NCBI RefSeq assembly: GCF_020179835.1
Contig: NZ_JAIUDA010000001.1
Location: 620,001-684,000, forward strand
Direction: 5' to 3'
DNA: 64,000 bases
Source: Pantoea sp. alder81
Lineage (GTDB): Bacteria > Pseudomonadota > Gammaproteobacteria > Enterobacterales > Enterobacteriaceae
Below, in pieces: positions 24,457 to 32,977 of this stretch. The position numbers and the translations under genes were made by a program. How positions within the stretch are numbered: position 1 is the stretch's first letter; every line of letters starts with the position of its first letter. The notes under the pieces are model-generated. The model ran no database searches. It was not told the DNA's origin and saw only the letters and a program-made list of their open reading frames with translations.

Positions 24457-24608
24457 TTGGCTGCAAAATAGCCGTTCTGCGCAATCTTTCCATAATGTCA
24501 GGATTTCGTAAGTATCCGGAAAATAGGATGAAAATCGGCACTGACTGATAGTGACTGCGGCAATCCATTTGTTATAACAGCGCCATCACATAACAAGGGG
24601 TATTGCTG

Positions 24609-24971
24609 ATGAAAAAGACAGCACTTTTACTGGGCATCCTGTTAGGCATGCCGCTGCTGGCGAGCGCCAATGTTTCCGTTAACATCAACACACCGGGTGT
24701 TTCTATTCATATCGGTGATCAGGATAAACGTGGCTACTATTGGGATGGCTACGACTGGCGTGCGCCAACCTGGTGGAAGCAGCACCACAATCAACGCATC
24801 GGTACCAAAGGCCCGCACGGTTACTGGAACGGTAACGGCTGGCAGTCACAGCATCCTGGCAATGCACCGCGCCACGATAACAAACCGCAGCCGCGCGATC
24901 AGCATCATGACCAGCGTGATAACCACGATCAGCGTGACAATCACGGTCAACCAATCCCGCCTCATCAGTAA
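24609..24971 (+). CDS. DUF2502-like secreted protein with His/Asp/Gln repeat tail
   Basis: The 120-residue precursor (MKKTALLLGILLG...) has a signal peptide ending LASA. A short DUF2502-like core follows (VSIHIGDQDKRGYYWDGYDWR, then WW), similar to what I recall of E. coli YpeC. After residue 75 the chain is low-complexity: HDNKPQPRDQHH and two copies of DQRDNH. Such His/Asp-rich tails may bind divalent metals, but this is inference. The ATG at 24609 has AAGGGG upstream; the TTG at 24603 is not needed. Function is unknown. Confidence 0.75.
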   Translation: MKKTALLLGILLGMPLLASANVSVNINTPGVSIHIGDQDKRGYYWDGYDWRAPTWWKQHHNQRIGTKGPHGYWNGNGWQSQHPGNAPRHDNKPQPRDQHHDQRDNHDQRDNHGQPIPPHQ

Positions 24972-24980
24972 GCTACGCTC

Positions 24981-25011
24981 AGCGGCACCCACTCGGTGCC
25001 GCTTTCTTTTT
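24981..25011 (+). terminator. Terminator of the DUF2502-like gene
   Basis: AGCGGCACC-CACTC-GGTGCCGCT followed by TTCTTTTT, 9 bases past the stop. It makes an upstream start for btuC inside it unlikely. Confidence 0.88.
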
Positions 25012-25061
25012 GCCACAATCCCTCTACAATCAAATCTCTGTTTTCTCAGCCAATCTTACCT

Positions 25062-26045
25062 ATGACTCTGTTGGAACAGCTTGCCCGTCAGGCCGATCGC
25101 CGTAGCCAGCGCTGGCTTATGCTGCTCGGTGCCGCTCTGCTGTTGCTGTTTGTACTCAGCCTGTGCGCCGGAGACAGCTGGATATCGCCAACCCAATGGT
25201 TTTCCTCTAACGGTGAACTCTTCGTCTGGCAGTTGCGCTTACCGCGCACGCTGGCCGTGCTGCTGGTTGGGGCTGCGCTGGCGGTGTGTGGCGTGGTGAT
25301 GCAGGCGCTGTTCAACAATCCGCTGGCTGAACCCGGCTTACTTGGCGTGTCCAATGGCGCCGGCATTGGGTTAGTGCTGGGTGTGATGCTGGGCAATGGC
25401 TCACTGTGGAGCCTGGCGCTGGCAGCAATGGCGGGAGCGTTATTGATCACGCTGATACTGCTGCACTTCGCTCATCGCCAGCTTTCCGTCAGCCGCTTAT
25501 TGCTCACCGGCGTGGCGCTCGGCATTATCTGTAGCGCAGTGATGACATGGGCCGTGTACTTTAGCACCAGCCTCGATCTGCGGCAGTTAATGTACTGGAT
25601 GATGGGCGGCTTCAGCGGCATTGACTGGCGCTATGGCTGGATGATGCTGGCGTTGTTGCCGGTCACTCTGCTGCTGACCGCGACCGCGCGGACGCTGAAT
25701 TTACTCGCGCTGGGGGAAACTTCGGCGCGTCAGCTGGGCCTGCCGTTGCTGTTGTGGCGCAACCTGTTAGTGCTGGCGATGGGCTGGCTGGTCGGCACCA
25801 GCGTGGCGATGGCCGGCGCAATTGGCTTTGTCGGATTGGTTATCCCCCATCTGTTACGCTTAAGCGGTTTTAGCGATCATCGTTACCTGCTGCCCGCCTC
25901 GGCGCTGGCAGGGGCTGCGGTGCTACTCGGTGCAGATATTATCGCCCGACTGGTGCTGACGTCTGCGGAGTTGCCGATTGGCGTGGTCACGGCCACCCTC
26001 GGAGCACCGCTGTTTATCGTGCTATTAGTGAAATCTTCGCGCTAG
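25062..26045 (+). CDS. btuC: Vitamin B12 ABC importer permease BtuC
   Basis: The start [14 protein letters not shown] gives 327 residues, against 326 in E. coli. A frame from 24996 would run through the preceding terminator. About ten transmembrane helices and the FecCD-family signature [25 protein letters not shown] are present, with [19 protein letters not shown] as the coupling-helix region. BtuC dimers with BtuD take cobalamin from periplasmic BtuF. The ribosome-binding site is weak. btuF and btuB are not in the window. Confidence 0.95.
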   Translation: MTLLEQLARQADRRSQRWLMLLGAALLLLFVLSLCAGDSWISPTQWFSSNGELFVWQLRLPRTLAVLLVGAALAVCGVVMQALFNNPLAEPGLLGVSNGAGIGLVLGVMLGNGSLWSLALAAMAGALLITLILLHFAHRQLSVSRLLLTGVALGIICSAVMTWAVYFSTSLDLRQLMYWMMGGFSGIDWRYGWMMLALLPVTLLLTATARTLNLLALGETSARQLGLPLLLWRNLLVLAMGWLVGTSVAMAGAIGFVGLVIPHLLRLSGFSDHRYLLPASALAGAAVLLGADIIARLVLTSAELPIGVVTATLGAPLFIVLLVKSSR

Positions 26046-26084
26046 CGTTGGCTGGCATCTTGGTCTCAACAACAGGAATCGACA

Positions 26085-26630
26085 ATGAGCATTTATCAGA
26101 CAGAACTGGTTACCCTGGACGGCGAAAAAACCACGCTGGCAGAGTATCAGGACAACGTACTGCTGGTGGTTAACGTAGCGTCAAAATGTGGGCTGACGGC
26201 GCAGTATGAGCAGCTTGAGTCACTGCAGAAAGCCTGGCAGGACAAAAGCTTTAGCGTGCTGGGTTTCCCCTGCAACCAGTTTTTGGAGCAGGAGCCGGGC
26301 AGCAACGAAGAGATTAAAACCTTCTGCAGCACCACTTACGGTGTGACTTTCCCGATGTTCGACAAAACCGATGTGAATGGTGCAGATCGTCACCCGCTGT
26401 ATGCGCAGTTAACGGCGGCACAGCCTGAAGCCGAACGTCCTGAAGGCAGCGGTTTCCTCGAGCGTATGGTGAGTAAAGGTCGTGCACCTAAAGCCGAGGG
26501 CGACATTTTGTGGAACTTCGAAAAATTCCTCATCAACAAACAGGGCAAGGTGGTTGCACGTTTCTCTCCGGATATGACGCCTGATGATCCGATCATCCTG
26601 AAACGCGTTGAGCAGGCGCTGGCAGAGTAA
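26085..26630 (+). CDS. btuE: Glutathione/thioredoxin peroxidase BtuE
   Basis: The 181-residue protein is a glutathione-peroxidase-fold enzyme that reduces hydroperoxides; despite its name it is dispensable for B12 transport. Catalytic Cys is in VASKCGLT (near residue 35), followed by the GPx motif GFPCNQFLEQEPGSNEEI and the active-site Trp-Asn in ILWNFEKFLI. E. coli BtuE has 183 residues. It lies between btuC and btuD, as in E. coli, and its stop abuts the btuD ATG. Confidence 0.95.
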   Translation: MSIYQTELVTLDGEKTTLAEYQDNVLLVVNVASKCGLTAQYEQLESLQKAWQDKSFSVLGFPCNQFLEQEPGSNEEIKTFCSTTYGVTFPMFDKTDVNGADRHPLYAQLTAAQPEAERPEGSGFLERMVSKGRAPKAEGDILWNFEKFLINKQGKVVARFSPDMTPDDPIILKRVEQALAE

Positions 26631-27377
26631 ATGTTGTTGCAGTGTCAGGGAGTCAGCGTCGCGGGACGTCTGGCTCCTGTTGATTTCAGCGTCAACGCGG
26701 GGGAGTGGGTGCATCTGGTTGGCCCTAACGGCGCGGGGAAAAGCACGTTACTCAGCGTGCTGTCGGGATTATTGCCGACGGAAGGTGTCATCCAGCTCGC
26801 AGGAGAGTCGCTGAATACCCTAAGCGGAGCCGCGCTGGCACAGCGGCGCGCCTGGTTACCGCAGCAACAGGCGGCGTTGGGCACCATGCCCGTGTGGCAC
26901 TATCTTCGTCTGCATTTCTCTTCGGCGTCGCCGCAGGCCGATGTCACACTCAATGATGTGCTGGCGCAACTCAGCGTGCAGGACAAATTAACCCGTAAAC
27001 TGACGCAGCTCTCCGGTGGTGAATGGCAGCGTGTGCGGCTGGCGGCCGTGGTGATGCAGATCCATCCGGCGATCAATCCTCACGGCAAGCTTTTAATTCT
27101 GGATGAGCCGATGACGGCACTGGATGTCGCGCAGCAGCGAGCCGTGGATAAATTGCTGCTCCAGCTGTGCCACGCGGGTATTGCGGTCATTGCCAGCGGC
27201 CACGACCTCAACCACAGCCTGCGCCATGCTGACCGGGTAGGATTGATGCATCAGGGGGAAGTGGTGATGCAAGGGCGTGCTCGGGATGTCTTGACCGCCG
27301 CCAATCTGGCGCCGTTATATCAAACGGAGTTTGAACAATTCGATACGCCGCAAGGCCCTCTGCTGTTTATTCCCTGA
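26631..27377 (+). CDS. btuD: Vitamin B12 ABC importer ATPase BtuD
   Basis: The 248-residue ATPase powers BtuC. Walker A GPNGAGKST lies near residues 34-42. The ABC signature is LSGGEWQRV, Walker B is LLILDEPMTALD, and the switch His is in IASGHDLNHS. E. coli BtuD has 249 residues. The ATG follows the btuE TAA directly, so expression is coupled. Confidence 0.96.
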   Translation: MLLQCQGVSVAGRLAPVDFSVNAGEWVHLVGPNGAGKSTLLSVLSGLLPTEGVIQLAGESLNTLSGAALAQRRAWLPQQQAALGTMPVWHYLRLHFSSASPQADVTLNDVLAQLSVQDKLTRKLTQLSGGEWQRVRLAAVVMQIHPAINPHGKLLILDEPMTALDVAQQRAVDKLLLQLCHAGIAVIASGHDLNHSLRHADRVGLMHQGEVVMQGRARDVLTAANLAPLYQTEFEQFDTPQGPLLFIP

Positions 27378-27445
27378 ATAACATTGCCTGCTAAGCAGAT
27401 TTGCCGCTAAAGTGTCAGCCGGGCGACGGATTTAGGGACATTCTG

Positions 27446-27907
27446 ATGCGAATAACGGTATTTCTTCTGATAATGCTGCTGGCTGGATGTAGTAGCCATC
27501 GCGCGCCGCCGCCCAATGGCCGCCTGTCTGATTCCATCACCGTGATTGCCCAACTTAACGATCAGCTAGGTCGCTGGCGCGGCACACCTTATCGCTACGG
27601 CGGATTAAGTCGCGGCGGTGTGGATTGCTCTGGCTTTGTTTATCTGACCTTCCGCGATAAATTCGACATGCAGCTGCCGCGTTCTACTGTCGACCAGACC
27701 GATATTGGCACCCGCATCGATAAAAGTGATTTGCTGCCTGGCGATCTGGTTTTCTTTAAAACCGGTAGCGGTGAAAACGGCCTGCATGTAGGTATTTATG
27801 ATACCGATAACACTTTTATCCATGCCTCCACCAGCCAGGGCGTGATTCGCTCTTCGCTGGATAATGTCTATTGGCGCAAAGTATTTTGGCAGGCACGTCG
27901 TATCTGA
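27446..27907 (+). CDS. nlpC: NlpC/P60 lipoprotein NlpC
   Basis: The start MRITVFLLIMLLAGC gives a 153-residue lipoprotein with lipobox LAGC (Cys15), against 154 residues in E. coli. The papain-like NlpC/P60 domain has catalytic Cys in GGVDCSGFVYLTF, His in GLHVGIYDTDN and a third polar residue in FIHAST. Such enzymes cleave peptidoglycan peptides. A frame from 27401 lacks support; the chosen ATG directly starts the signal sequence. It lies 68 bases after btuD. Confidence 0.94.
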   Translation: MRITVFLLIMLLAGCSSHRAPPPNGRLSDSITVIAQLNDQLGRWRGTPYRYGGLSRGGVDCSGFVYLTFRDKFDMQLPRSTVDQTDIGTRIDKSDLLPGDLVFFKTGSGENGLHVGIYDTDNTFIHASTSQGVIRSSLDNVYWRKVFWQARRI

Positions 27908-28219
27908 ATGTTTACCATACCAGTGCTAAATGACGTATTCTCCCCAGGGTTTTCCCGGCCTGAAAATTATTGAATTCCCCCCAAATTTAACTCTCATTTA
28001 AAATGGCACTTTACCTGAGCCCGCTTTAATACTAAAAATAAGGCTGAATTTATTTAATCAGTATGGACAATAACCCCGGCTATTTGGCTTAAGTTTTATT
28101 TATGGCTTAAAACGGTTTAATCAGGCATAAAATTGCGTCTCTTCTAACGTTTGGTCCTATTGCCTGACCGTTTTCATTGATATACGATGCGCCAATTGCC
28201 ACTGCTTCTGGCTGCTAAA
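27908..28219. other. AT-rich intergenic region between nlpC and ydiV
   Basis: About 310 bases without a convincing frame, noticeably AT-richer than the surroundings. No clear terminator hairpin is visible after nlpC. It presumably contains the ydiV promoter and untranslated leader. Confidence 0.5.
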
Positions 28220-28963
28220 ATGAAAGTCCATTTATCTGCCGACTATCAGTCGGAAACCTGGTTCTATCCAGTTTATACTCTGGCTGGCCAGCTTACTGCG
28301 GTCGAGCTGGTTACGCAATTCGTTCACGACAGCGCACCTATTACGCTGCCGCAGGATTTGCTGTTGCCGCAATTAGACGATGCGCAGCAATTACGCTTAA
28401 TGCAGAGCCAGCTTTCTTTGCTGGAAAAGTACCGTGACTTTTTTGAGCTAAATCAAATTACCGCTTTGGTTCGTATTGATGATTCAATGGCGTTATCGCT
28501 GCTTGAAAGTGAATTTCTGTTAAGGAAATTTAAACAACTTCCTTTTATTATTCTCGATATTAGCGAAACGTTTCCGCAATTAGCGCGCGGAAAAGCGCAG
28601 CCATTGTTGGCATCGTTACAGCAGGAATTCCGTTTATCGCTTTCTCAATTTGGTGCGGGTAAAGCGCCTGCAACCGCAGTCTACGATAATCTGTTTAGTG
28701 TGCTGAAACTGGATAAAGCCTTTATCCAGAGCCTGGCTAAACGTGCATCCTTTACACCTTTTATACAAACGGTGATCGATAATTTCTCTGATAATGCCGA
28801 CCAGATTATTATCTGTGGTGTTGACGATAATCTCATGCTCGAGAAGGTCAGTACGTTAAACGGTGCTCATCTGCAAGGCAGTTTGTTCCCGGTTGTCAAA
28901 GCGGAACGGTTAGGCGATCTTATTTATCCTGATGCCACTCTGCACACTCCCTCTCAGCAGTAA
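28220..28963 (+). CDS. ydiV: Anti-FlhDC factor YdiV (RflP), degenerate EAL protein
   Basis: The 247-residue protein aligns along its length with E. coli YdiV (237 residues): MKVHLSADYQSETWFYPV at the N-terminus, LDKAFIQSLAKRASFTPFI, and CGVDDNLMLEKVSTLNGAHLQGSLFP near the end. The EAL motif is degenerate (AVELVT), and the downstream metal ligands of active phosphodiesterases are not evident, so it is unlikely to hydrolyse c-di-GMP. The homologue binds FlhD and represses flagellar genes. The start at 28220 matches the family; an ATG at 28187 is possible. Neither has a good ribosome-binding site. Base composition is AT-rich. Confidence 0.82.
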   Translation: MKVHLSADYQSETWFYPVYTLAGQLTAVELVTQFVHDSAPITLPQDLLLPQLDDAQQLRLMQSQLSLLEKYRDFFELNQITALVRIDDSMALSLLESEFLLRKFKQLPFIILDISETFPQLARGKAQPLLASLQQEFRLSLSQFGAGKAPATAVYDNLFSVLKLDKAFIQSLAKRASFTPFIQTVIDNFSDNADQIIICGVDDNLMLEKVSTLNGAHLQGSLFPVVKAERLGDLIYPDATLHTPSQQ

Positions 28964-29060
28964 TCCTTTCAACTGTCATCAGCGCACGCTCAGCGTTACA
29001 CTGATCGCTATTCTATAAACTCACTGTTGGTGCTTTTCTTGTGCACCTTCTGGAGTAGTG

Positions 29061-30500
29061 ATGCGATTTATTAATAGCTGGCAGCAAGAGCTGCCGGGAA
29101 GCTATACGGCGCTAATGCCAACGCCGCTGGAAGGCGGACGTCTGTTTTATCACAACGCGCCGTTAGCGGCAGAAATGGAACTGGATGCCGGATTGTTCAC
29201 GGGGCAAGGCCACGGCGTCTGGAGCGGTCATGAATTGCTGCCGGGAATGGCACCGCTGGCGCAGGTGTATAGCGGACATCAATTTGGCGTGTGGGCCGGG
29301 CAACTGGGCGATGGGCGTGGCATTTTGCTGGGTGAGCAGCAACTGACGAACGGTCGTAAACTCGACTGGCATCTGAAAGGGGCCGGATTAACGCCGTATT
29401 CGCGTATGGGCGATGGCCGGGCGGTGATTCGTTCCAGCGTCCGTGAGTTCCTTGCTTCTGAAGCGCTGCACCATCTGGGGATTCCCACCACCCGCGCGCT
29501 GGCACTGGCGATTGGCGATGAGCCGGTACTGCGCGAAACGCAGGAACGCGGTGCGATGTTGATGCGCATCGCCGAAAGCCATCTGCGGTTTGGCCACTTT
29601 GAACATTTTTACTATGGCGGCGAGCAGGAAAAAGTCCGGCAGCTAGCGGATTACGCCATTCGCCATCACTGGCCGCAGTTAATCGATGACGCTGACCGCT
29701 ATGTGCTGTGGTTTACCGATATCGTGAAACGCACCGCCAGCCTGATCGCCCAATGGCAGAGCGTAGGCTTTGCGCATGGCGTGATGAATACCGACAACAT
29801 GTCGATCCTCGGACTGACGCTGGATTACGGTCCGTATGGTTTCCTCGATGATTACCAACCCGGATTCATCTGCAACCACAGCGATTATCAGGGGCGATAC
29901 TCTTTTGAAAATCAGCCGATGATTGGTTTGTGGAATCTCAACCGTCTGGCGCATGCATTATCAGGATTGATGAGCACGGATCAGCTGAAACAGGCGCTCA
30001 GCCAGTATGAAACGGAACTGATGCGGGTATGGGGCGAGAAGATGCGCGCTAAACTGGGCCTGTTAACCGCCGATGCCAATGACAACGCGATTCTGACGCA
30101 ACTGCTGTCACTGATGACGCAAGAGCGAAGCGATTACACCTTTACCTTCCGCTTACTGAGTGAAACACAGCAGCATCAACAGCGATCGCCGCTGCGTGAT
30201 GAATTTGTCGATCGCGAGGCGTTTGATCGCTGGTACGAAAGTTATCGCCAGCGTCTGCTGCAGGATGAGGCATCAGATGATCAACGCCAGCAGGTGATGA
30301 AAGCGGCTAACCCGGCGCTGGTGTTGCGCAACTATCTGGCACAGCAGGTGATTGAGGAGGTTGAGCAGGGTGAGAAGGCGGCGCTGGAGCGGCTCCATCT
30401 GGCATTACAGCAGCCATTTAATGATGCGGCCGTCAGCGCAGAGTTACGCCAACGGCCGCCAGAGTGGGGCAAAACGCTGGAAGTGAGTTGCTCCAGCTAG
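29061..30500 (+). CDS. selO: Protein adenylyltransferase SelO (YdiU)
   Basis: The 479-residue pseudokinase-fold enzyme transfers AMP to Ser/Thr/Tyr of target proteins. Signatures include [41 protein letters not shown] and the catalytic region [26 protein letters not shown]. The C-terminus ends SCSS with Cys near the position of selenocysteine in eukaryotic SelO. E. coli YdiU has 478 residues. The start is the ATG at 29061 preceded by CTGGAG. It converges on aroH with only 5 bases between stops. Confidence 0.95.
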   Translation: MRFINSWQQELPGSYTALMPTPLEGGRLFYHNAPLAAEMELDAGLFTGQGHGVWSGHELLPGMAPLAQVYSGHQFGVWAGQLGDGRGILLGEQQLTNGRKLDWHLKGAGLTPYSRMGDGRAVIRSSVREFLASEALHHLGIPTTRALALAIGDEPVLRETQERGAMLMRIAESHLRFGHFEHFYYGGEQEKVRQLADYAIRHHWPQLIDDADRYVLWFTDIVKRTASLIAQWQSVGFAHGVMNTDNMSILGLTLDYGPYGFLDDYQPGFICNHSDYQGRYSFENQPMIGLWNLNRLAHALSGLMSTDQLKQALSQYETELMRVWGEKMRAKLGLLTADANDNAILTQLLSLMTQERSDYTFTFRLLSETQQHQQRSPLRDEFVDREAFDRWYESYRQRLLQDEASDDQRQQVMKAANPALVLRNYLAQQVIEEVEQGEKAALERLHLALQQPFNDAAVSAELRQRPPEWGKTLEVSCSS

Positions 30501-30505
30501 TCTGA

Positions 30506-31552
30506 TTAAAAACGGCTGTCGACGGCGGCAGCCAGTTTTTCCAGCACTTCTGCGCTGTCTTCCCAGCTCAGGCACGGATCGGTAATGGACTGACCGTAGT
30601 TTAACGGCTCGCCGCTCACCACTTTCTGATTACCTTCCTGCAGGAAACTCTCAATCATCACGCCCGCGACCGCACGTGATCCCGCACGAATTTGTGCTGC
30701 CACATCATCCGCGACGTCGCGCTGACGACGATGCTGCTTGAGGCAGTTACCATGGCTAAAGTCGATGATCAGCTGCTCCGGCAAATTAAAATCACGCAGA
30801 TTTGCGGCAGCGGCCGCAACATCTTCGGCGTGATAGTTAGGCTGACGGCCACCGCGCAGAATCACATGACCGTGCGGATTACCGCTGGTCTGGTAAATCG
30901 TCATCTGACCGTGCTTATCCGGTGAGAGGAACATATGACTGACGCGCGAGGCGCGAATGGCATCCACCGCGATTTGCACATTGCCGTCGGTGCCGTTTTT
31001 GAATCCGACCGGGCACGACAGCGCCGATGCCATTTCACGATGGATCTGACTTTCAGTGGTGCGTGCACCAATTGCGCCCCAGCTGATCAGGTCGGCAATA
31101 AACTGGCCGATCACCATATCAAGGAACTCGGTGGCGGTCGGCATACCGGTGGCGTTGATATCCAGCAGCAGTTTGCGTGCAATGGCGATGCCGCGATTGA
31201 CGTCGAAACTGCCATCCAGATCCGGGTCTGAAATCAATCCTTTCCAGCCCACCACCGTGCGCGGTTTTTCAAAGTAAGCACGCATCACGATTTCCAGACG
31301 ATCCTGGTAACGCTCGCGTAAAACGTTCAGGCGTTCGGCATATTCCAGCGCGGCTTTGGGATCATGTAGCGAGCACGGACCGATAATCACCAGCAAGCGG
31401 GGATCTTCACCGGTTAAAATGCGTGCAATACGTTGGCGCGCAGCCGTGACGGTGGCAGCCACCTCCGGCGAAATGGGGTGTTCTTGCGCAAGCGCAGCGG
31501 GCGTTAGCAGGCTGCCGATGCGTGCGGTACGCAGTTCATCAGTCTTGTTCAT
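30506..31552 (-). CDS. aroH: DAHP synthase, Trp-sensitive type AroH
   Basis: The 348-residue class I enzyme condenses phosphoenolpyruvate with erythrose-4-phosphate, the first shikimate step. The start MNKTDELRTARIGSLLTP is characteristic of AroH. Active-site segments are IIGPCSLHD, KPRTVVGWKGLISDPDLDGSF, GARTTESQIHREMASALSCPVGFKNGT and DFSHGNCLKQHRRQ. The longer frame to 31621 lacks similarity. In E. coli aroH is TrpR-regulated through a CTAGTTAACTAG-type operator; I see none upstream here. ydiE, its E. coli neighbour, is missing. Confidence 0.93.
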   Translation of the reverse strand: MNKTDELRTARIGSLLTPAALAQEHPISPEVAATVTAARQRIARILTGEDPRLLVIIGPCSLHDPKAALEYAERLNVLRERYQDRLEIVMRAYFEKPRTVVGWKGLISDPDLDGSFDVNRGIAIARKLLLDINATGMPTATEFLDMVIGQFIADLISWGAIGARTTESQIHREMASALSCPVGFKNGTDGNVQIAVDAIRASRVSHMFLSPDKHGQMTIYQTSGNPHGHVILRGGRQPNYHAEDVAAAAANLRDFNLPEQLIIDFSHGNCLKQHRRQRDVADDVAAQIRAGSRAVAGVMIESFLQEGNQKVVSGEPLNYGQSITDPCLSWEDSAEVLEKLAAAVDSRF

Positions 31553-31673
31553 TGGGATTCTCAAAATCTGTTCTTCGCAGCGGTGAAATACCGGGAAGTG
31601 ATGGTGGTCACAATAAACCAATAGGCCGCGAATTCAACCCGCTAAAAAGAAAGGTGAGTGAAACAGGACGGAA

Positions 31674-31693
31674 GCCAGGCTTTACGGCCTGGC
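31674..31693 (-). terminator. Hairpin downstream of ppsR
   Basis: GCCAGGC-TTTACG-GCCTGGC forms a 7-bp stem, 7 bases past the ppsR stop on the minus strand. Only TTCC follows. Confidence 0.45.
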
Positions 31694-31700
31694 ATACAGA

Positions 31701-32528
31701 TCAATACATGCTGCGACGCAGACCCATAATGTCGAGGATTTTGGTGGCAATCTCTTCTACTGAATAGTTGGTACTGTTGAGGTAACGAATCTGATGCGTG
31801 CGGAACAGGGCTTCCACTTCGCCCACTTCCAGGCGGCACTGGCGCATTGAGGCATAACGGGTATTCTCTGCGCGTTCCTGACGAATCGCCGCCAGACGTT
31901 CCGGATCGATGGTTAATCCAAAGAGTTTATGTTGATGGGCGCGCAACGCCGGCGGCAATTTGAGGTTGTCCATATCATCGGCAATAAAAGGATAGTTGGC
32001 CGCACGCACACCAAACTGCATCGCCAGATAGAGGCTGGTGGGCGTTTTGCCACAGCGAGAAACACCCAGCAAAATCACCTGCGCATCTTCCAGTCCACGC
32101 AGCGAGATACCATCGTCATGCGCCAGGGTGTAATCGATGGCGGCGATACGCGCGTCATATTTGCCGAGATTGCTCGCCGTCAGGCCATGGGTCCGGTGTG
32201 CCACCGGCATGGAAGAAACGCCAAGTTCACTTTGCAACGGCCCCACCAACGCCTGCACGATGTCCTGACAAAAGCCTTCGCTTTCCAGAATGATTTCACG
32301 CACATCCGGGGTAACAATAGAAAAGAACACAATTGGGCGCACGCCGCTTTGCTGGTACAGCGCGTTAATCTGCGCCTTCACCGCTTGGGCACGCTGGACA
32401 TTCTCCACAAACGGCAGGGTCACACTGTTGATATTCACGGGGAATTGCGACAGCACGGCATGCCCCAATACCTCCGCGGTAATGGCGGTGCCATCTGAAA
32501 TGTAGAACACACTGCGCTCAGTGCTCAT
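31701..32528 (-). CDS. ppsR: PEP synthase regulatory kinase/pyrophosphorylase PpsR
   Basis: The 275-residue bifunctional DUF299 enzyme inactivates PpsA by ADP-dependent phosphorylation of an active-site Thr and reactivates it by Pi-dependent dephosphorylation. The P-loop-like [17 protein letters not shown] lies near 155-170. The N-terminus [12 protein letters not shown] and C-terminal [16 protein letters not shown] are family-typical. E. coli PpsR has 277 residues. It is divergent from its target ppsA across a 449-base region. Confidence 0.95.
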   Translation of the reverse strand: MSTERSVFYISDGTAITAEVLGHAVLSQFPVNINSVTLPFVENVQRAQAVKAQINALYQQSGVRPIVFFSIVTPDVREIILESEGFCQDIVQALVGPLQSELGVSSMPVAHRTHGLTASNLGKYDARIAAIDYTLAHDDGISLRGLEDAQVILLGVSRCGKTPTSLYLAMQFGVRAANYPFIADDMDNLKLPPALRAHQHKLFGLTIDPERLAAIRQERAENTRYASMRQCRLEVGEVEALFRTHQIRYLNSTNYSVEEIATKILDIMGLRRSMY

Positions 32529-32574
32529 AGGCGAAATCCCCTCTCATTTACTTTTACGTAACAATGCCATTGCT

Positions 32575-32610
32575 GATATTTCATTTTAATTAAAAATAAA
32601 ATGAAATATC
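32575..32610. repeat. Perfect 14-bp inverted repeat upstream of ppsR
   Basis: GATATTTCATTTTA (32575-32588) and TAAAATGAAATATC (32597-32610) are perfect complements around an 8-base AT spacer. The element lies 47-82 bases before the ppsR start and 368 before ppsA. It could be a protein operator or an RNA hairpin in the ppsR leader. It does not fit the KdgR or Cra consensus. Confidence 0.8.
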
Positions 32611-32871
32611 CATATTGACGGCGCTATCTACTGGCAATTGATTTGTGTGATGACCAATATTAGATGAAATGCTGTTTTGAAAATGGCTATTTCCCCGCAA
32701 TTTTTATCACAAGGTAAAAATAAAGTCTGAATGCGTTGCGCAACAAAAAGCAATGACTAACTCTCTGAAAAGGGGAAAAATATCGTTGCGGCAATTTATC
32801 TGCGTTAATAAGCCCGTTGCGCAACGCGATCGCTTACAGGTACTAGTCCGATTTTGCGTTTCTTTTTCTGC

Positions 32872-32885
32872 TTTAACGATTCAAC
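32872..32885 (-). promoter_or_regulatory. Candidate Cra (FruR) site upstream of ppsA
   Basis: The minus strand reads GTTGAATCGTTAAA, which fits the Cra consensus RSTGAAWCSNTHHW at 13 of 14 positions. It lies about 95 bases upstream of the ppsA ATG. Cra activates ppsA in E. coli by binding upstream of the promoter. Confidence 0.6.
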
Positions 32886-32977
32886 ACTTAGTCTTTATTT
32901 ATTGATTGTGCCAGGCTGTTTTGGCGAATAGCAAAATGTTCCATGTGCTCCAATCATTTAAATGAAGGATAATCTCA

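Noticed and set aside
27908..28219. Possible sRNA in the AT-rich nlpC-ydiV gap
   Set aside because: No terminator hairpin with a U run and no recognised sRNA sequence.
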